A stretch of DNA of 64,000 bases, from NCBI RefSeq assembly GCF_932526225.1, contig NC_064034.1:6620001-6684000 (forward strand), read 5' to 3'. Origin of the DNA: Nematostella vectensis. Taxonomy: Eukaryota; Cnidaria; Anthozoa; Actiniaria; Edwardsiidae. Shown one piece after another: positions 13,301 to 26,400 of this stretch; the stretch's first letter is position 1; every line of letters starts with the position of its first letter. Both the position numbers and the translations under genes were made by a program. The notes under the pieces were generated by a model. That model searched no databases. It was not told the origin of the DNA and worked only from the letters and a program-made list of their open reading frames with translations.

Positions 13301-13873
13301 ATGGAAGAAGCCCTTATACTCGTTTTGGGACCTGGTAGCTCTGGAAAAACTTTAATGTTGAAGAGATTACAGACAGTTTCGAGTCAAATGAATCTTCCTC
13401 CTTCGCAACGACAAAAAGAACTTGGCGAAGCGCCCCCAACGATCCCAACCGTTGGAGTGAACCTTGTGACAGTGAACTTCCTCCGAAAAAAATTCACGTT
13501 CAGAGAGCTAGGTGGTGCTATGGCACCGATATGGAGCAACTACCTCAAGGAAGCTGCTTTCTTGATCTACATATTCGATATCGCGAACAGATTTCAGATT
13601 TCCGCGTCATGCATTCTATTGCTAGAAGTTTTAGCTTCCAAAGAGACTCAAGACATGCCTGTTTTGTTGGTTTTTAATAAAATCGACAGTCCTGGATGTA
13701 TGTCGATAGCTGAGGTTGCTTCTCTAATCCGACTTGAAGATATTAAAGCGCATGCAAAACAGGATTTGACCGCTGTTGAAGCAAGCTTTCGCACGGGAGA
13801 GGGAATGGACGATGTGCTTCAGTGGATCAAGGCTAAGGCTGGACCGAAAAAAAAAGGTTCTTTCCAAGTGTAA
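13301..13873 (+). CDS. ARL16: ADP-ribosylation factor-like protein 16
   Basis: A small GTPase of the ARF-like family, linked in other animals to ciliary and Golgi export traffic. Single exon, 190 residues, similar to the usual ARL16 length. The P-loop is GPGSSGKTL (residues 10-18). Switch I contains PTIPTVGVNL. The G3 motif is RELGG instead of DxxGQ, a hallmark of ARL16 that removes the usual catalytic Gln. The G4 motif is FNKID. There is no N-terminal myristoylation glycine (MEEAL), also as in ARL16. The C terminus is basic (GPKKKGS). The ATG at 13301 is the first in frame and lies head-to-head with the SNX gene. Confidence 0.93.
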   Translation: MEEALILVLGPGSSGKTLMLKRLQTVSSQMNLPPSQRQKELGEAPPTIPTVGVNLVTVNFLRKKFTFRELGGAMAPIWSNYLKEAAFLIYIFDIANRFQISASCILLLEVLASKETQDMPVLLVFNKIDSPGCMSIAEVASLIRLEDIKAHAKQDLTAVEASFRTGEGMDDVLQWIKAKAGPKKKGSFQV

Positions 13874-14418
13874 AAAGCACATATTTATTGTTGAAATTGT
13901 ATACTTTATGCCTATGTGGACACAAAGCATTTTCAACCTCATGTTTGTTTATTTCATCATGCCCCCCCCCCCCCCCCCTAATATCCCTAGGCCTGCTATG
14001 GCACTGCCCTTTGATACTGAAATAACAACTTATATAAACAATCCATACATGTCAGAACTCTGCCTATTATATGGGGCTAGGAAGATGTTGACAATAAGGG
14101 CCCAATTAAAGGTCGGATTATTTCTTCAATTTCTTTTTCTCTTGGGTACAGTATATGCATCCTATATACTAAAATGTTTCTTGTAATATCTGTTTAATTT
14201 TTTTTCACATACCTTTAATCATTTGAACTCTAATGGAACCTAAATGTAACAAAAAATTATAAACAAGACATATATATATATAGTAAACCTATTACAAGTA
14301 TATACCTTATTTAAGGCGTTATTTAAAAAAAAAAGACCATTCATAATACCTCTACTCTTAAGTTCTGAAAAAGAATAAAAATCATGTGTTTTCTTCCTGA
14401 ATATACATATCAATTTTT
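13874..14418. other. Convergent 3' flanks of ARL16 and cystinosin
   Basis: Holds the 3' ends of two convergent genes. A C17 run lies at 13962-13978 and a short TA repeat near 14273. No other gene is seen. Confidence 0.6.
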
Positions 14419-17400
14419 TTAAACTCTAAATAATCTTTCTTTAAAAGACTTTCTGATTGGCTCATAGGAGTGTTCTACAGGCACTGGTAGACTAGCATCA
14501 ACAGACTGATTTCCCTCGATTGCTGCATATCCATTCTTACGTGATGTGTACAGTGCGTAATGTTGCACAATAAACAGAATATCAAAAACAATAGATATGA
14601 ATCCCAATCCAAACTTTGTAAAGTCACCAAATATAGATCTCCAGTCATCTGAAAGAATAAAAACAAACAGCAACATGAGATAATAAAGAGTAATTAAAGC
14701 ACATACTGATACAAACCTATTGATAGAAATAAAGATAGAATAAAAATATGTTCAATAAGTGTGTATTCCCTTTATGGTTCATTAGATACTGTAAAATGAA
14801 AGACACTATCTGGTGTAGTTAGTTGTTACATACCATTATTGTAGGCCAAAAGAAACATCTGTAGCAAGCTAAATGATCCGCCAGTAAAGTCAAGAAGAAC
14901 ATTACCAATGCTCCAGCCAACTGTGCTCTTGCGTCTGTAATTCATGTATGCCTACCACACAAAAAGTGGATATATTTTCTCACTAGGGAAAGTTATTTAT
15001 GGGAGGTACAGCAGTTTAAATAGGTGCTGAGAAAGCAGCACCCAAACAACAGGCTTCTGGTAGTCATTTGTGTGAGTAGTCACAAATTTGTTTCGTGAGT
15101 TGACCCGTGACATGGGGGCAAGCTTTCCATTCGTAAGGTTCGAGCATTCCGTGACATGGGTGCAAGCGTTACGTGAAACACTAATGCCCCGCAACACAAG
15201 CGCAAGCATTCCATGTCCCGGACGAAAGGTAAGCCAAATAACGAAAAAAATTAAATTCAGTTTTCACTTGAATTGTCACATTTTTCTAAACAATGATATT
15301 AGACATCTAGGACATACCTGAGGAATATATTTAATAAGCGTGACTCCTATCTTGATGTAGGAGAAGTAATACAAGTATGTGAGCCAAGTTATCTCGTTGA
15401 ATATAGTCACAAACAGGGCTACCACTGAGAACAGAACACACCCTCCAACCAACACCATGCACACCTTTGACACCCTCTGGTCACCTCGCTGAAACAAGAA
15501 ATATCAAAGGTCTAAACCTTGTTTTTCCTCCCTATGAGTTATAGGTACATATACCAAATAAATTCTGGGGGAGGGTATTCCTTTCCTTCCCTATAATTGT
15601 ACAAACCAACTGTAATGTATTTGAGAAAAACCTTAGAATCAAAACGAATAAACAGTAATGGCGGACTCTCGTTGTTTATTGCTGTTACCCAGAAAACCTT
15701 GCGGTCATAAAAACAGGAATCCCAAACATTACATACTGCCCCACCCAAGTTTACAACTAAAAGATACTTGCTTGCTGAGGCCAGTAAAACTATCAAATTT
15801 ATACACACAATATGTCAACAAGTAAAAAACAACAACAATGTCCATGACAAGTTCTTGACAAGTTGTCAATCCATCAGATCCGGAAAAATGTACACAGTGT
15901 GTGATATACTGCTTAAAATTAACATACATAGTCTTTGAGGTGAGTAGGTGTGGTTTTGAGTCGAGTACTTCTTCGCAGAGTACTTGCAGGTTCAGAAGCT
16001 GGAAGCTCTGTCTTCTTCGGTTCCAATGAAGGTTAAATTCCTCTGGAATCTGCTTGGGTACAGTTGTTTGCATTGGAACTTGGGCCAATTCTGTTGAACT
16101 CTGAAGATCATTGGCGACTGTGGGTGTGCTTGTCCTCAGGCGAAGATGGTCAACATGTCGTCGAAACACTCCACCTGAACTGAGTTGAACGACATACGAA
16201 ACCGGTCCTAACTGTTGAATGATTGTTCCACATAACCACTTTGGACCATATGAAAAATTCTTGACAAATACTGGGTCATTCACTTGAAATTCTCTGAGTG
16301 GCCCTAGATTGTCGTGTTGTTTCTTCTGTGCGAGCTGTTTATCTTCTACACGACTGCGAATTGTGTCCTGACTAAGGGGGTTTACCAGGTCCAAGCGCGT
16401 CTTCAGCTTCCGGTTCATTAATAGCTCACCAGGTGTTTTACCAGTGGTTGCATGAGGTGTGGTACGATAGCTTAGTAGAAATCTGCTTAACTTCGTGTCT
16501 AAGTTTTCCTTTTCCCCTCCCATCTTCTTCATTGTTTCCTTGAAAGTGCGAACATATCTTTCAGCAAATCCATTGGATGCTGGGTGTTTAGGTGCTGAAG
16601 TGATGTGTTTTATGCCATTCTCAGACATAAAAAGGGCAAATTCTTCACCTATGAAGGCAGTTGCATTATCAGATACAATGATATCAGGCAGTCCATGTAC
16701 TGAGAAGCATTCTCTTAACTTCTGGATGGTTACTGCAGCAGTACTGGAGTTTGTCTTGAATACCTCGATCCACTTACTATAGGCATCACCGATCACCAGG
16801 AACATGTTTCCTTCGAAAGGTCCTGCATAGTCAATATGTATGCGAGACCAAGGTCTAGACGGCCACTCCCACGGATGTAGGGGTGCAGTAGAAGGTGCCT
16901 TAGCATTACTTTGGCAGCTTGTGCAATCTTTCACCTTTTGCTCAATATCCGCGTCCAGGCCAGGCCACCAGAAATAGCTTCGGGCTAACATTTTCATGCG
17001 AACCATTCCAGGATGTCCATCATGTAGTTCCTGGAGAAGCTTGACTCTTCCTTGAGGAGGAATGACTACGCGAGAGCCCCAGAGTAGACAGCCATCCTGA
17101 CAGCTAAGTTGGTGCTTTCTATAAGAGTAGGGCTTGAACTCAATGCGATCATTTGAATTGGGCCAACCGGACATTACTTGGTGTCGTACTGCACTAAGAA
17201 TAGGATCTTTTGAGGTCCAACGCTCAATGTCCTTGACTTTAACGGGTGTGTTGACTTCAAGATGATTCATTACAAACATAATGTCGCCAGGCACTGGAAC
17301 ATTTCTGGTTTCATTTGGCAATGGCAGCCGGCTCAGGCCATCGGCATTACCATTTTTCTGGCCTTCTCGATATACTAAAGTGTATGAGTAGCCTGACAGG

Positions 17401-20400
17401 AATACCGCCCACCTCAATATGCGTGGTGAGGCTGAGGTCGGTATTTGTTTAGTTGACTGTAGCAGACCCAGCAGGGGTTTGTGATCAGTGTAGATGGTAA
17501 AACTCCGTCCATATAAGTATGAGTGGAACTTCCTCACCCCGAACATGATGGCTGCTGCCTCTTTGTCGAGCTGTGAATAGTTCTTTTCGGCTGGGGACAG
17601 AGTACGTGAGGCATATGAAATAGGACGTTCAGTCCCATCATCCATCACATGTGAAATAACACAACCAAGACCATATGGTGATGCGTCACAGGCAAGGGTT
17701 AACTCTCTTTCCAAGCTGTAATGCACTAGAAGTTGTGAAGAGTGAAGTGTGGACTTGGCTTGGTTCCAAGATTTTTCATGTGCTTCACTCCAGTTCCAAG
17801 GTGTGTCTTTGACTAACAGCTGATGTAAAGGAGATAGTATTGTAGTGATGTTAGGTATGTAACAAGCGTAATAGTTAAGCATGCCTAAAAAAGCTTGCAG
17901 TTCTTTCAGATTAGAAGGTCTCGGTGACTCTTGAATTGCTTTGATTTTCTCGTCAAGGGGGTGGATACCATCTTTGTCTATGCGGTGTCCCAGGTAAGTG
18001 ACTTCAGGTGCTTGAAAAATGCACTTCGAACGTTTAAGACGGACGCCAGCTTTGTCCAGACGTGACAGGACTTCTGTTAGACTTTTGAGATGATCTGCTG
18101 ATGTCTTCCCGGCAATGAGAATATCATCTATTCGTACTACAACATTCGGAATACCCTGCAGTAAATTTTCCATTGTGCGTTGGAAAATCCCAGGGGCTGA
18201 GGCAATGCCGTAGCACAGTCTATTGTACTCAAATAGGCCTTTATGAGTGGTGATAGTGGTGTACTTCTTTGATTCTTCATCTAACTCAAGTTGTTGATAA
18301 GCTTGACTCAGATCTAGTTTTGTAAACTGCACTCCACCTCCAAGTTGAGCTAGCAGATCCTCTGTTTTAGGAATTGGGTAATTGTCAAGTTTGCTAACTT
18401 GGTTCAAAGTAACTTTGAAGTCTCCACAAATGCGTATAGACTCATCAGATTTGACAATGGGCACAATGGGTGTTGCCCATTCCGAAAATTGAACTGGACG
18501 AATTGTTCCTTCTTCTAACAAACGGTCCAATTCTCTCTCTACCTTCTGACGTCGTGCATATTCTAACGTGCGAGGTTTGAAGTACTTGGGTTTGGCTTGA
18601 GGATCAACGTATATCTTTGCTTTCACTCCTTGAATTGTCCCTAGTCCTTCCTTGAATAAATTTTCATGTTTCTTTAGCAGGTCAGACACATCAGGGGATA
18701 CAACTTGAACTAGGAAAATCTCTGGCCATGACAACTTAACATGTTGTAACCAATCTCGTCCAAAGAGACTGGGCACCTTGCCTTGTACAACTATAACTGG
18801 CAAGTGTTCAAAGAAGTCCTTGTACTTGACTTCCACTACAAGCTTTCCTAAAACTGGAATTGTCTCCCCGGTGTATGTTTTCAAGGTTAGCTTGGTATCT
18901 TGCAGATTGAGAGATGAACCCTCAATGTTCTTCAATTGATCAAAAATGTCCTCTCCGATTACTGAAAGTGATGCACCAGTGTCCAGTTCCATTTGAACTT
19001 TAAGAACATTTAATTCAACATCTACTAAATACGGATTTTGGCGGTTGCCTTGACTGACAGCAAACAATGGATATATATCTTCATCTTCTATTTCTTTATC
19101 AGTATCCAGGACATGAATTGCTGGTTTCCCTTGTTTTGGATGGTGGTTTGAATTTGGCTTGGTTGTCTCGGACGACTTTTTTGCTTTTTTGAGACATTTG
19201 GCAACAATATGTCCTTTCTTTTTACAATAATGGCACGTGGCCTCCTTGAAACGACATTTTGACGGGTGGTGATTTTTTCCACAACGATAACACTCTTTAT
19301 TTTCGCTTTTAGAACGCGGTAAGGGCGAAGAACTTGTGACAAGTTGCGTGACAGAGCACGTGCTCAGAACGTGACCCAGGACCGACATAGATTGTGCAAG
19401 ACTCATGGCTCGTTTCACCGTTGAATAAACGTCTACAAAACTTCTTATTATCCTCTTCTTACATGGTGGCCGCGGTTAACTATGGCCTCAGGATATGTCT
19501 TACCGCCGCCGGCGCCGTTGGAGATACACAATAGCAATGCTGCTGACAAATGGAAGCGATTTGTGCTCGCTTGGAAAAACTACTCGTTGGCGACTGGGTT
19601 GAACGAGAAAGCTGAAGCCGTACAAGTAGCTACGTTGCTAACAGTTATCGGTGAAGAGGCGAGAGAAGTCTACTCGACATTTACCCTGACCGAAGGAGAG
19701 ACAGACAAGATAGAGCCTGTCATAAAGAAATTCGCCGAGTACTGTCAACCAAGAAAGAACGTGCCGTTCGAAAGATTCCGTTTCAACCAGCGAATGCAAG
19801 AGCCTGGAGAGTCCTACGAGCACTATAGAACAGCGCTGAGAAAATTGGCCGAGTCCTGCGAGTTTGATACGATTACGCCAGACGAAATACTTCGAGATCG
19901 TTTGTTATTTGGAATACATGACACGAAGGTCAGAGAAAGGTTGTTACGCGAGTCCAAATTAACACTAGCGAAAACAGATGAAATTTGCCGAGCGGCTGAG
20001 AGTATGCTTGCTCAGATGAAAATAGTCAAAGATACATCTGAGACAGACGTCAATGCCGTGAGTAAATTCGAGTCGAAGAAACCCAACATCAAAAATTATC
20101 GGCGAAAGCAACGAGGTCAAGGCAAACAATGTGACAACTGTGGATACCAACATATGGCAAATCAGGAATCGTGTCCCGCACGAGGAAAGGACTGCCGGAA
20201 GTGCGGAGCGAAAAATCACTTTGCCAATAGATGCAAACAGGAAGTCAAGGCTACCGAAGTCGAAGAAACAGATATGTATCCTGAGGAGACATATCAAACG
20301 GAGGAAGTATTGGCCGTCTGGTTGGATGATTCGCAGCTGGTCACATTTCAATCAGAGTCTGGAAGTTTCATCCGTTTCCAACCTGATACTGGTGCACAAT

Positions 20401-23400
20401 GCAATGTGTTGCCAGTGCACATATACAAGCAGGCGTGTAACGACCACAAGCTAGTAAAAGTGAAACCCGTGCAAACGTCCTTAGTGGCGTATGGGGGATC
20501 AAAGATCAAAGTCGTCGGGCATGTCACCATTAGAGTGTGGAGAAACCATGTATCGTGCCAGCTGGATTGTAGCCTTGTTGACAGCCATGAAATCCGCCCG
20601 ATTCTGGGGCGTAAGGCATGCCTTGGCATGAACATTATACAGTACAATGACAACGACCAGTTTCACAAACCGCAGACAGATGGAGCGACAGTGTTCACCG
20701 TTGACCCCAAACCAGGAGCTGCACTAACAAGAGAAGAAATATTGGCTAAGTTCCCAGCAGTGTTCAGTGACGGGGTTGGCAAACTTGATGGAGAATACAC
20801 CATCAGACTAGAAACAAACGCTCAACCAGTACAACACGCACCACGTAGAGTTGCAGTAGCCCTAAGACCCCAGCTCAAGAAAACCTTGAATGATCTAGTG
20901 GACAAAGAGATAATAGCACCGGTGACCACACCCACCTCGTGGATCAGCTCTATGGTAGTAGTTCCCAAGAAAGATGGAAAACTGCGAATATGCCTAGACC
21001 CAAAGGATCTCAACAAAGCCATCCAGAGGGAAAACTATCCCCTACCAACCATAGAAGAGGTTGCAACACGATTACACGGTGCCAAGGTGTTCACGTTGTT
21101 GGATGTCCGCAACGGTTTCTGGCACGTCCAGCTAGAGGAAGAGTCGACCTATCTAACAACTTTCCATACACCGTTTGGCCGATACCGATGGAAGAGAATG
21201 CCTTTCGGGATCTCCTCAGCACCAGAAGTGTTTCAAAGAAAGATGCATGAATTTGCCGAAGGTCTGACTGGAACCGAAGTTGTTGCTGATGATTTCCTGG
21301 TAGTGGGCTATGGCGAGAGCTACGAGGAGGCAACGGCGGATCACGACAGGAACCTCCTGGCATTCCTAAACCGTTGTGATCAACGGGACATACACCTGAA
21401 TCCCGACAAGATGAGACTTAGGAAATCAGAGTTACTCTTCATTGGCCACATAGCAACTGACAAGGGACTTAAAGTCGACCCTGCTAAAGTGCGAGCAATT
21501 GTGGACATGCCCTCACCGACCGACAAGCTTGGGGTACAGCGTCTGTTAGGCCTAGCCCAATACCTTGCAAAGTTCCTGCCCCAGCTGTCAGACATCACAA
21601 AGCCGCTGAGGGATCTCACACAGAGCGACGTGCAGTTCATCTGGGATGATGCGCAACAGTCTGCGTTTGAAAAGCTAAAGGATGCCGTTACAGTCACTCC
21701 AGTATTGCGGTACTACAACCTAGACGAGGAGATTACACGTCAGTGCGATGCGTCGCAGAGCGGATTGGGTGCCGCATTACTACAGAATGGCCAACCAGTA
21801 GCCTACGCTTCACGTGCACTCACGCCCGCTGAGACGCGTTATGCACAGATTGAGAAGGAGCTGCTCGCGATTGTTTTTGCGTGTGACCGTTTCCATACGT
21901 ACGTCTACGGCCGCGAAGTCGTCAACATCGAGACTGATCACAAGCCTTTGGAACCAATCTTCATCAAACCTCTGGCGACTGCTCCGAAACGCCTACAACG
22001 AATGCTGCTGAGTCTGCAGAGTTACAGTCTCAATGTGAAGTACAAGAAAGGCAAAGATCTTTACTTGGCTGACACCCTAAGCAGAGCTTACCTACCCGAA
22101 GTCAACGCCTGGGAGTGTACCAGGGAGCTGGAGGAGATTGACCATCGATCATGGATGCCAGTGAGAGAAGAGACTTGGCAGCAACTCAAAAATGCAGCAG
22201 TAGATGATGCGGTGCAACAAAACCTTCGAGAGGTTATAAAGAGAGGTTGGCCAGAGAGCAAAACAGACCTGCCGGAGTGCGTGCATCCTTACTTTGATAT
22301 TCGAGACGAGCTAACTGTCCAAGAAGAACTCATCTTTAAAGGCCAACAGTTGGTGGTTCCTAGAGCCCTGAGGAAGGAGCTTATGGAAAAGACACACTCT
22401 TCCCACATCGGTATAGAAGGCTGCATAAGACGAGCAAGAGACACGTTTTTCTGGCCGCGGATGACTGTCGAGTTGAAGGAGTACATCACAAAATGCGAAG
22501 TATGTTTGACTCATCGCAGTGGCCAACGAAAGGAGCCAATTCTCCAACATGAGTTTGTCGCTCGACCTTGGGGAAAGGTCTCAGCTGACCTCTGTGAGCT
22601 CGACAACCGAACACTGCTAGTGGTCAGTGACTACTTCAGCAACTACATAGAAGTGGCCCGGCTTAACACAGTGACGTCACGAGCAATAATAAAGGAGCTG
22701 AAGGCAATATTTGCCAGATTTGGCATCCCAGACACCCTTATAACCGACAATGGACCGCAGTTCGCATCAGCGGAGTTTAGTGTATTTGCCAAGACCTGGA
22801 TGTTCGAACACAAGACGTCATCCCCAAGATATGCCCAAGCAAATGGGAAAGCGGAAAATGCTGTACAGACAGTAAAGAGGCTGTTTAAAAAATGCAAGAC
22901 ATCCGGGGGGTCAGAATTCCAAGCACGTCTCGACTGGCGGAATACTCCGACTGCTGGAATCGGAACTAGCCCGGCCCAGCGCCTTTTCGGACGTCGATGC
23001 AAAACACTTATCCCTGTGGCTGGTTCCCTACTACAGCCTAGCTACAACACTGAAGAGGACACCAGGAAGTTGATAGGTACCAAGCAACGCCAGAAGTTTT
23101 ATTACGATAAGCACAGCAAGCCCCTGGAGCCCATTGCTGTCGGCGAAACTGTGCGCATGAAGATACCAGGACAAGACACGTGGACGCCTGGTACGTGTTT
23201 AGGTCAAGCCGGACCTAGGAGCTACAACGTCGAGACTGAAGGTACCACCTACCGACGAAACCGCCGACAGTTGATCAGCACTGGAGAAACAAACAGCCAA
23301 GTACCTGATGTTCTGGAATCACCAGAACCCGATGATGCTCAGCAGCAACCCAGCCAGGTTGCCATGCCACCAGATTCTTCACAGGCTATAACAAGGCCTC

Positions 23401-26400
23401 GGCGGGAGGTGAAGCCTCCTGCATGGCTCAAAGACTATGTGCCAAAATAACATTGAAACTGTTAGGACACTGAACATTAGTAATAATCCATCGTATGATT
23501 TTAGTTGCAAAATTTCGATTTTTACCCTTTGATTATTATAATGTTGTTTTAACCAACCGTTAGCGTTACTGTTAAAAGAGGGAAGATGTGACAAGTTGCG
23601 TGACAGAGCACGTGCTCAGAACGTGACCCAGGACCGACATAGATTGTGCAAGACTCATGGCTCGTTTCACCGTTGAATAAACGTCTACAAAACTTCTTAT
23701 TATCCTCTTCTTACAGAACTGACCTTTTTTACAGATGCAGACGTTGAACTTAACGTAGAAGGAGCAGATTGAAGATCGGCCATGTGCTGTGCGGTCGTTT
23801 CCATAGACGAAGCAATGTCGTAAGCTTTTTTGAAAGTTAAGTTCTCTTCTGATAGCAAACGCCTTTGGATTCTTTCATTGTTAATTCCAGACACCAGACG
23901 ATCACGCAGCATATTTTCCAGACTGCCACCAAAATTGCAGTATTCTGCCATGTTTCGTAGAGCCGCTACAAAGTCAGACACGTTCTCCCCGCTCAATCTG
24001 AAACGGTTATTGAACTTGTGCCGTTGCACGCTTTCACTCGGTTTTGGGTTGAAATGGCTCTTTACCAAGGTGCACAAGTCAGCATAAGATTTCTCTCCAG
24101 GTTTCGCTGGGGCCAGCAGATCAGACATTAATTTGTAGGTTTTTTTCCCTACCGAACTGAGGAGGATTGCACGGCGTATTTTCAAGTCATCGTCAGACGT
24201 AGTTACTCCATTTGCTTCAAAATAGAAGTTTAGACGCTCGATATACTGTTCCCATGAATCAGAATCTCTGTCGAATTCGTCTATTTTGCCGTAGGTTGCC
24301 ATTTCCGAAATCCTCGTCGCCAAAAAATGTAATGTATTTGAGAAAAACCTTAGAATCAAAACGAATAAACAGTAATGGCGGACTCTCGTTGTTTATTGCT
24401 GTTACCCAGAAAACCTTGCGGTCATAAAAACAGGAATCCCAAACATTACACCAACCAACTACAACCAGTGCATACAATATACTGCATATGTAGCTTGGCT
24501 GTAGATAACCCAAGGTGACTAGACCAGACATAATTTAAAGCTAGTCGCTTTTGGGATTATTTAACTAACATACTGTTTTAATGCCTTAATTTAAGATTGC
24601 TTTATTTGACTTTATAGACTATTTTGTAATTGTTTATTATAGCTTTTACTACTTCCCTTGTGCTGAGGTTGCTGTGAGGTGGTGCAGTATCCAAGAAGAT
24701 TAAATCTGTACATACTTAATTATACTTATTTATATACTTATTATAATAATACTTATATGTATTACTTAGTAAGTACCTCATAAATGCAAGCTTGAATCCC
24801 AGTTATAATAGTAAGTACAATGGCATGAATAGTAAAGAACACATCATTTGTTTGCACAGGATTCACTCCATTAGGATGCTTAGCTTCATATTGTTGCTGG
24901 AAAATAAAGAGTGCAATAGCACAGAATTAATAATTGTGACAAGTAAATACTGTAAGAACAATAATTCTTAAAAGATACTAAAATGTTCTTACTTGCACTA
25001 GAGGGATCCAGAACATGCCAATGTTAAACAGTCCATATGCTACAAATCCAGTTAAATTGTAACACACGAAATCAAAGTTCAGCCCTATTACACTGAGAAA
25101 AAAGAGCACAATAGAATTCAATACAAAAACATTTAATAACCAAGAAATATAAGATATGGTAGGGTTAGGGAGGGTAATGGGTGAAGACATCCGATTATGT
25201 TTACCGAGCTGTTGCAGGGGGGGTATCCATTCATTAGGCAACCCAGTCATTAGTAGGCAACCAGTATTTACTATTAAAAAAAAATACAAGTAAATATCCA
25301 AGTTTAAAATAACTCCTCGTCATAAAATACCTTTTTCGTTTCCAGTTGAGAATTACCTGCAGAATAATAACTTGGTTTAGACTTTCCGAATACATCAAAT
25401 AAACAAATCAATTTAGCATGATGATTTCTACCAGTACCTGAGGGTAAAATGAGACAGACCAAGCTGCAAAGTATATCCAGCCAATGACAGCATTGATTAT
25501 CGTTAGTGGAGCATAGTGTACAACTCGAACAGTCACATGGATTCCAGTCCCATTACTAAAACACACAATTACAGGTTTCAAGTGACATGGATACCAGAAT
25601 CATAACAGAAACAAACTTTAATTTCAAACACACAAGTCCCATTACTGTGAAACAGTACATGTGACAGGAAGTGACATGGATACCAGTCATGTTACTGAAA
25701 GGCACAAGTACATGTGGCAAGAGACATGGAAAGGTACGAACATACTGTAATGAAGGTGATGTTAGACTAAAAATAGCTAATCATGTAATCTTACATTATA
25801 GTAGAATTCAATACTTCAGTTCCATTAAAGACACTTGCACTTTCAAATGTTATTGTTGCCTTTCCAACCCTTTTTCCATTAACTTGCACAGGAAGTGGAT
25901 GGCCTTTACTGACGTTTGAATAAATGTGCACCTGTACCACACAAAGAATGCCAGGGAATATAAGAGTTGATGTGGCTGAGTTCAGGGCAAATGCATAAGA
26001 GTCATGGTATGAATGGAAAAAATCTACTGAAAAGCTACAGTAGGTGGTCTGTGAAGGCATGGTAGAATCAGGGAAATAAATAAATCCTGAGTGAGGGACT
26101 CCAATAAAAACAGAAGGGGTGATCATCTGCAAAATCAATTTTAACCATAAGGGTGTGGTCAACAGAAATTCTTACCACTAAGAGAAAGCAAATTGGGTGT
26201 GGTTGAAAGAATTTTTAACCCTAAGAGATAGCAGAATTGGGGGAAAATGTTGAACACCCCCTGAAGAAGGACTGAATAAGAGTCTGAAAGGTTGGCATAT
26301 TTTGTGACTATGTTTTGATTCTCCATTTACATCCTCACACCCTGTAAGGAAAGCATTTGGTCAAATTATTTATACCCTAAGAGATGGCAGAATTGGAAAA

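Larger units (their letters stand above)
19336..23715 (+). mobile_element. Ty3/gypsy LTR retrotransposon (inner), intact
   Basis: Inserted in the opposite orientation into the gag region of the outer element. LTRs are 19336-19463 (128 bp) and 23587-23715 (129 bp), TGTGACAAG...CTTCTTACA, differing by one missing G by eye. The 5-bp target duplication is GAACT (19331-19335 and 23716-23720). The primer-binding candidate TGGTGGCCGCGG starts directly after the LTR at 19464, and a purine tract AAAAGAGGGAAGA precedes the 3' LTR. The single Gag-Pol frame is complete. Total length is about 4.38 kb, compact for the family. It appears structurally complete; present activity cannot be judged from sequence. 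Confidence 0.96.
15606..24455 (-). mobile_element. Ty3/gypsy LTR retrotransposon (outer), interrupted
   Basis: The element lies in a cystinosin intron, same orientation as the gene. Its LTRs are 15611-15733 and 24328-24450, 123 bp each and identical by eye, with TGTAATG...CATTACA ends. A 5-bp target duplication, CCAAC, flanks it (15606-15610, 24451-24455). A primer-binding candidate beginning TGGCGACGAGG lies 4-5 bp inside the 5' LTR, and a GGGTGGGG-type purine tract precedes the 3' LTR. Gag starts at ATG 24302, only 26 bp from the LTR. A second element is inserted in the gag/zinc-knuckle region; without it this copy would be about 4.5 kb. Domain order protease, RT, RNase H, integrase marks Ty3/gypsy. 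Confidence 0.95.

Noticed and set aside
19336-19418. N-terminal extension of the outer Pol frame into the inner LTR
   Set aside because: It is antisense of the inserted LTR that happens to be open; not part of the outer element's protein.
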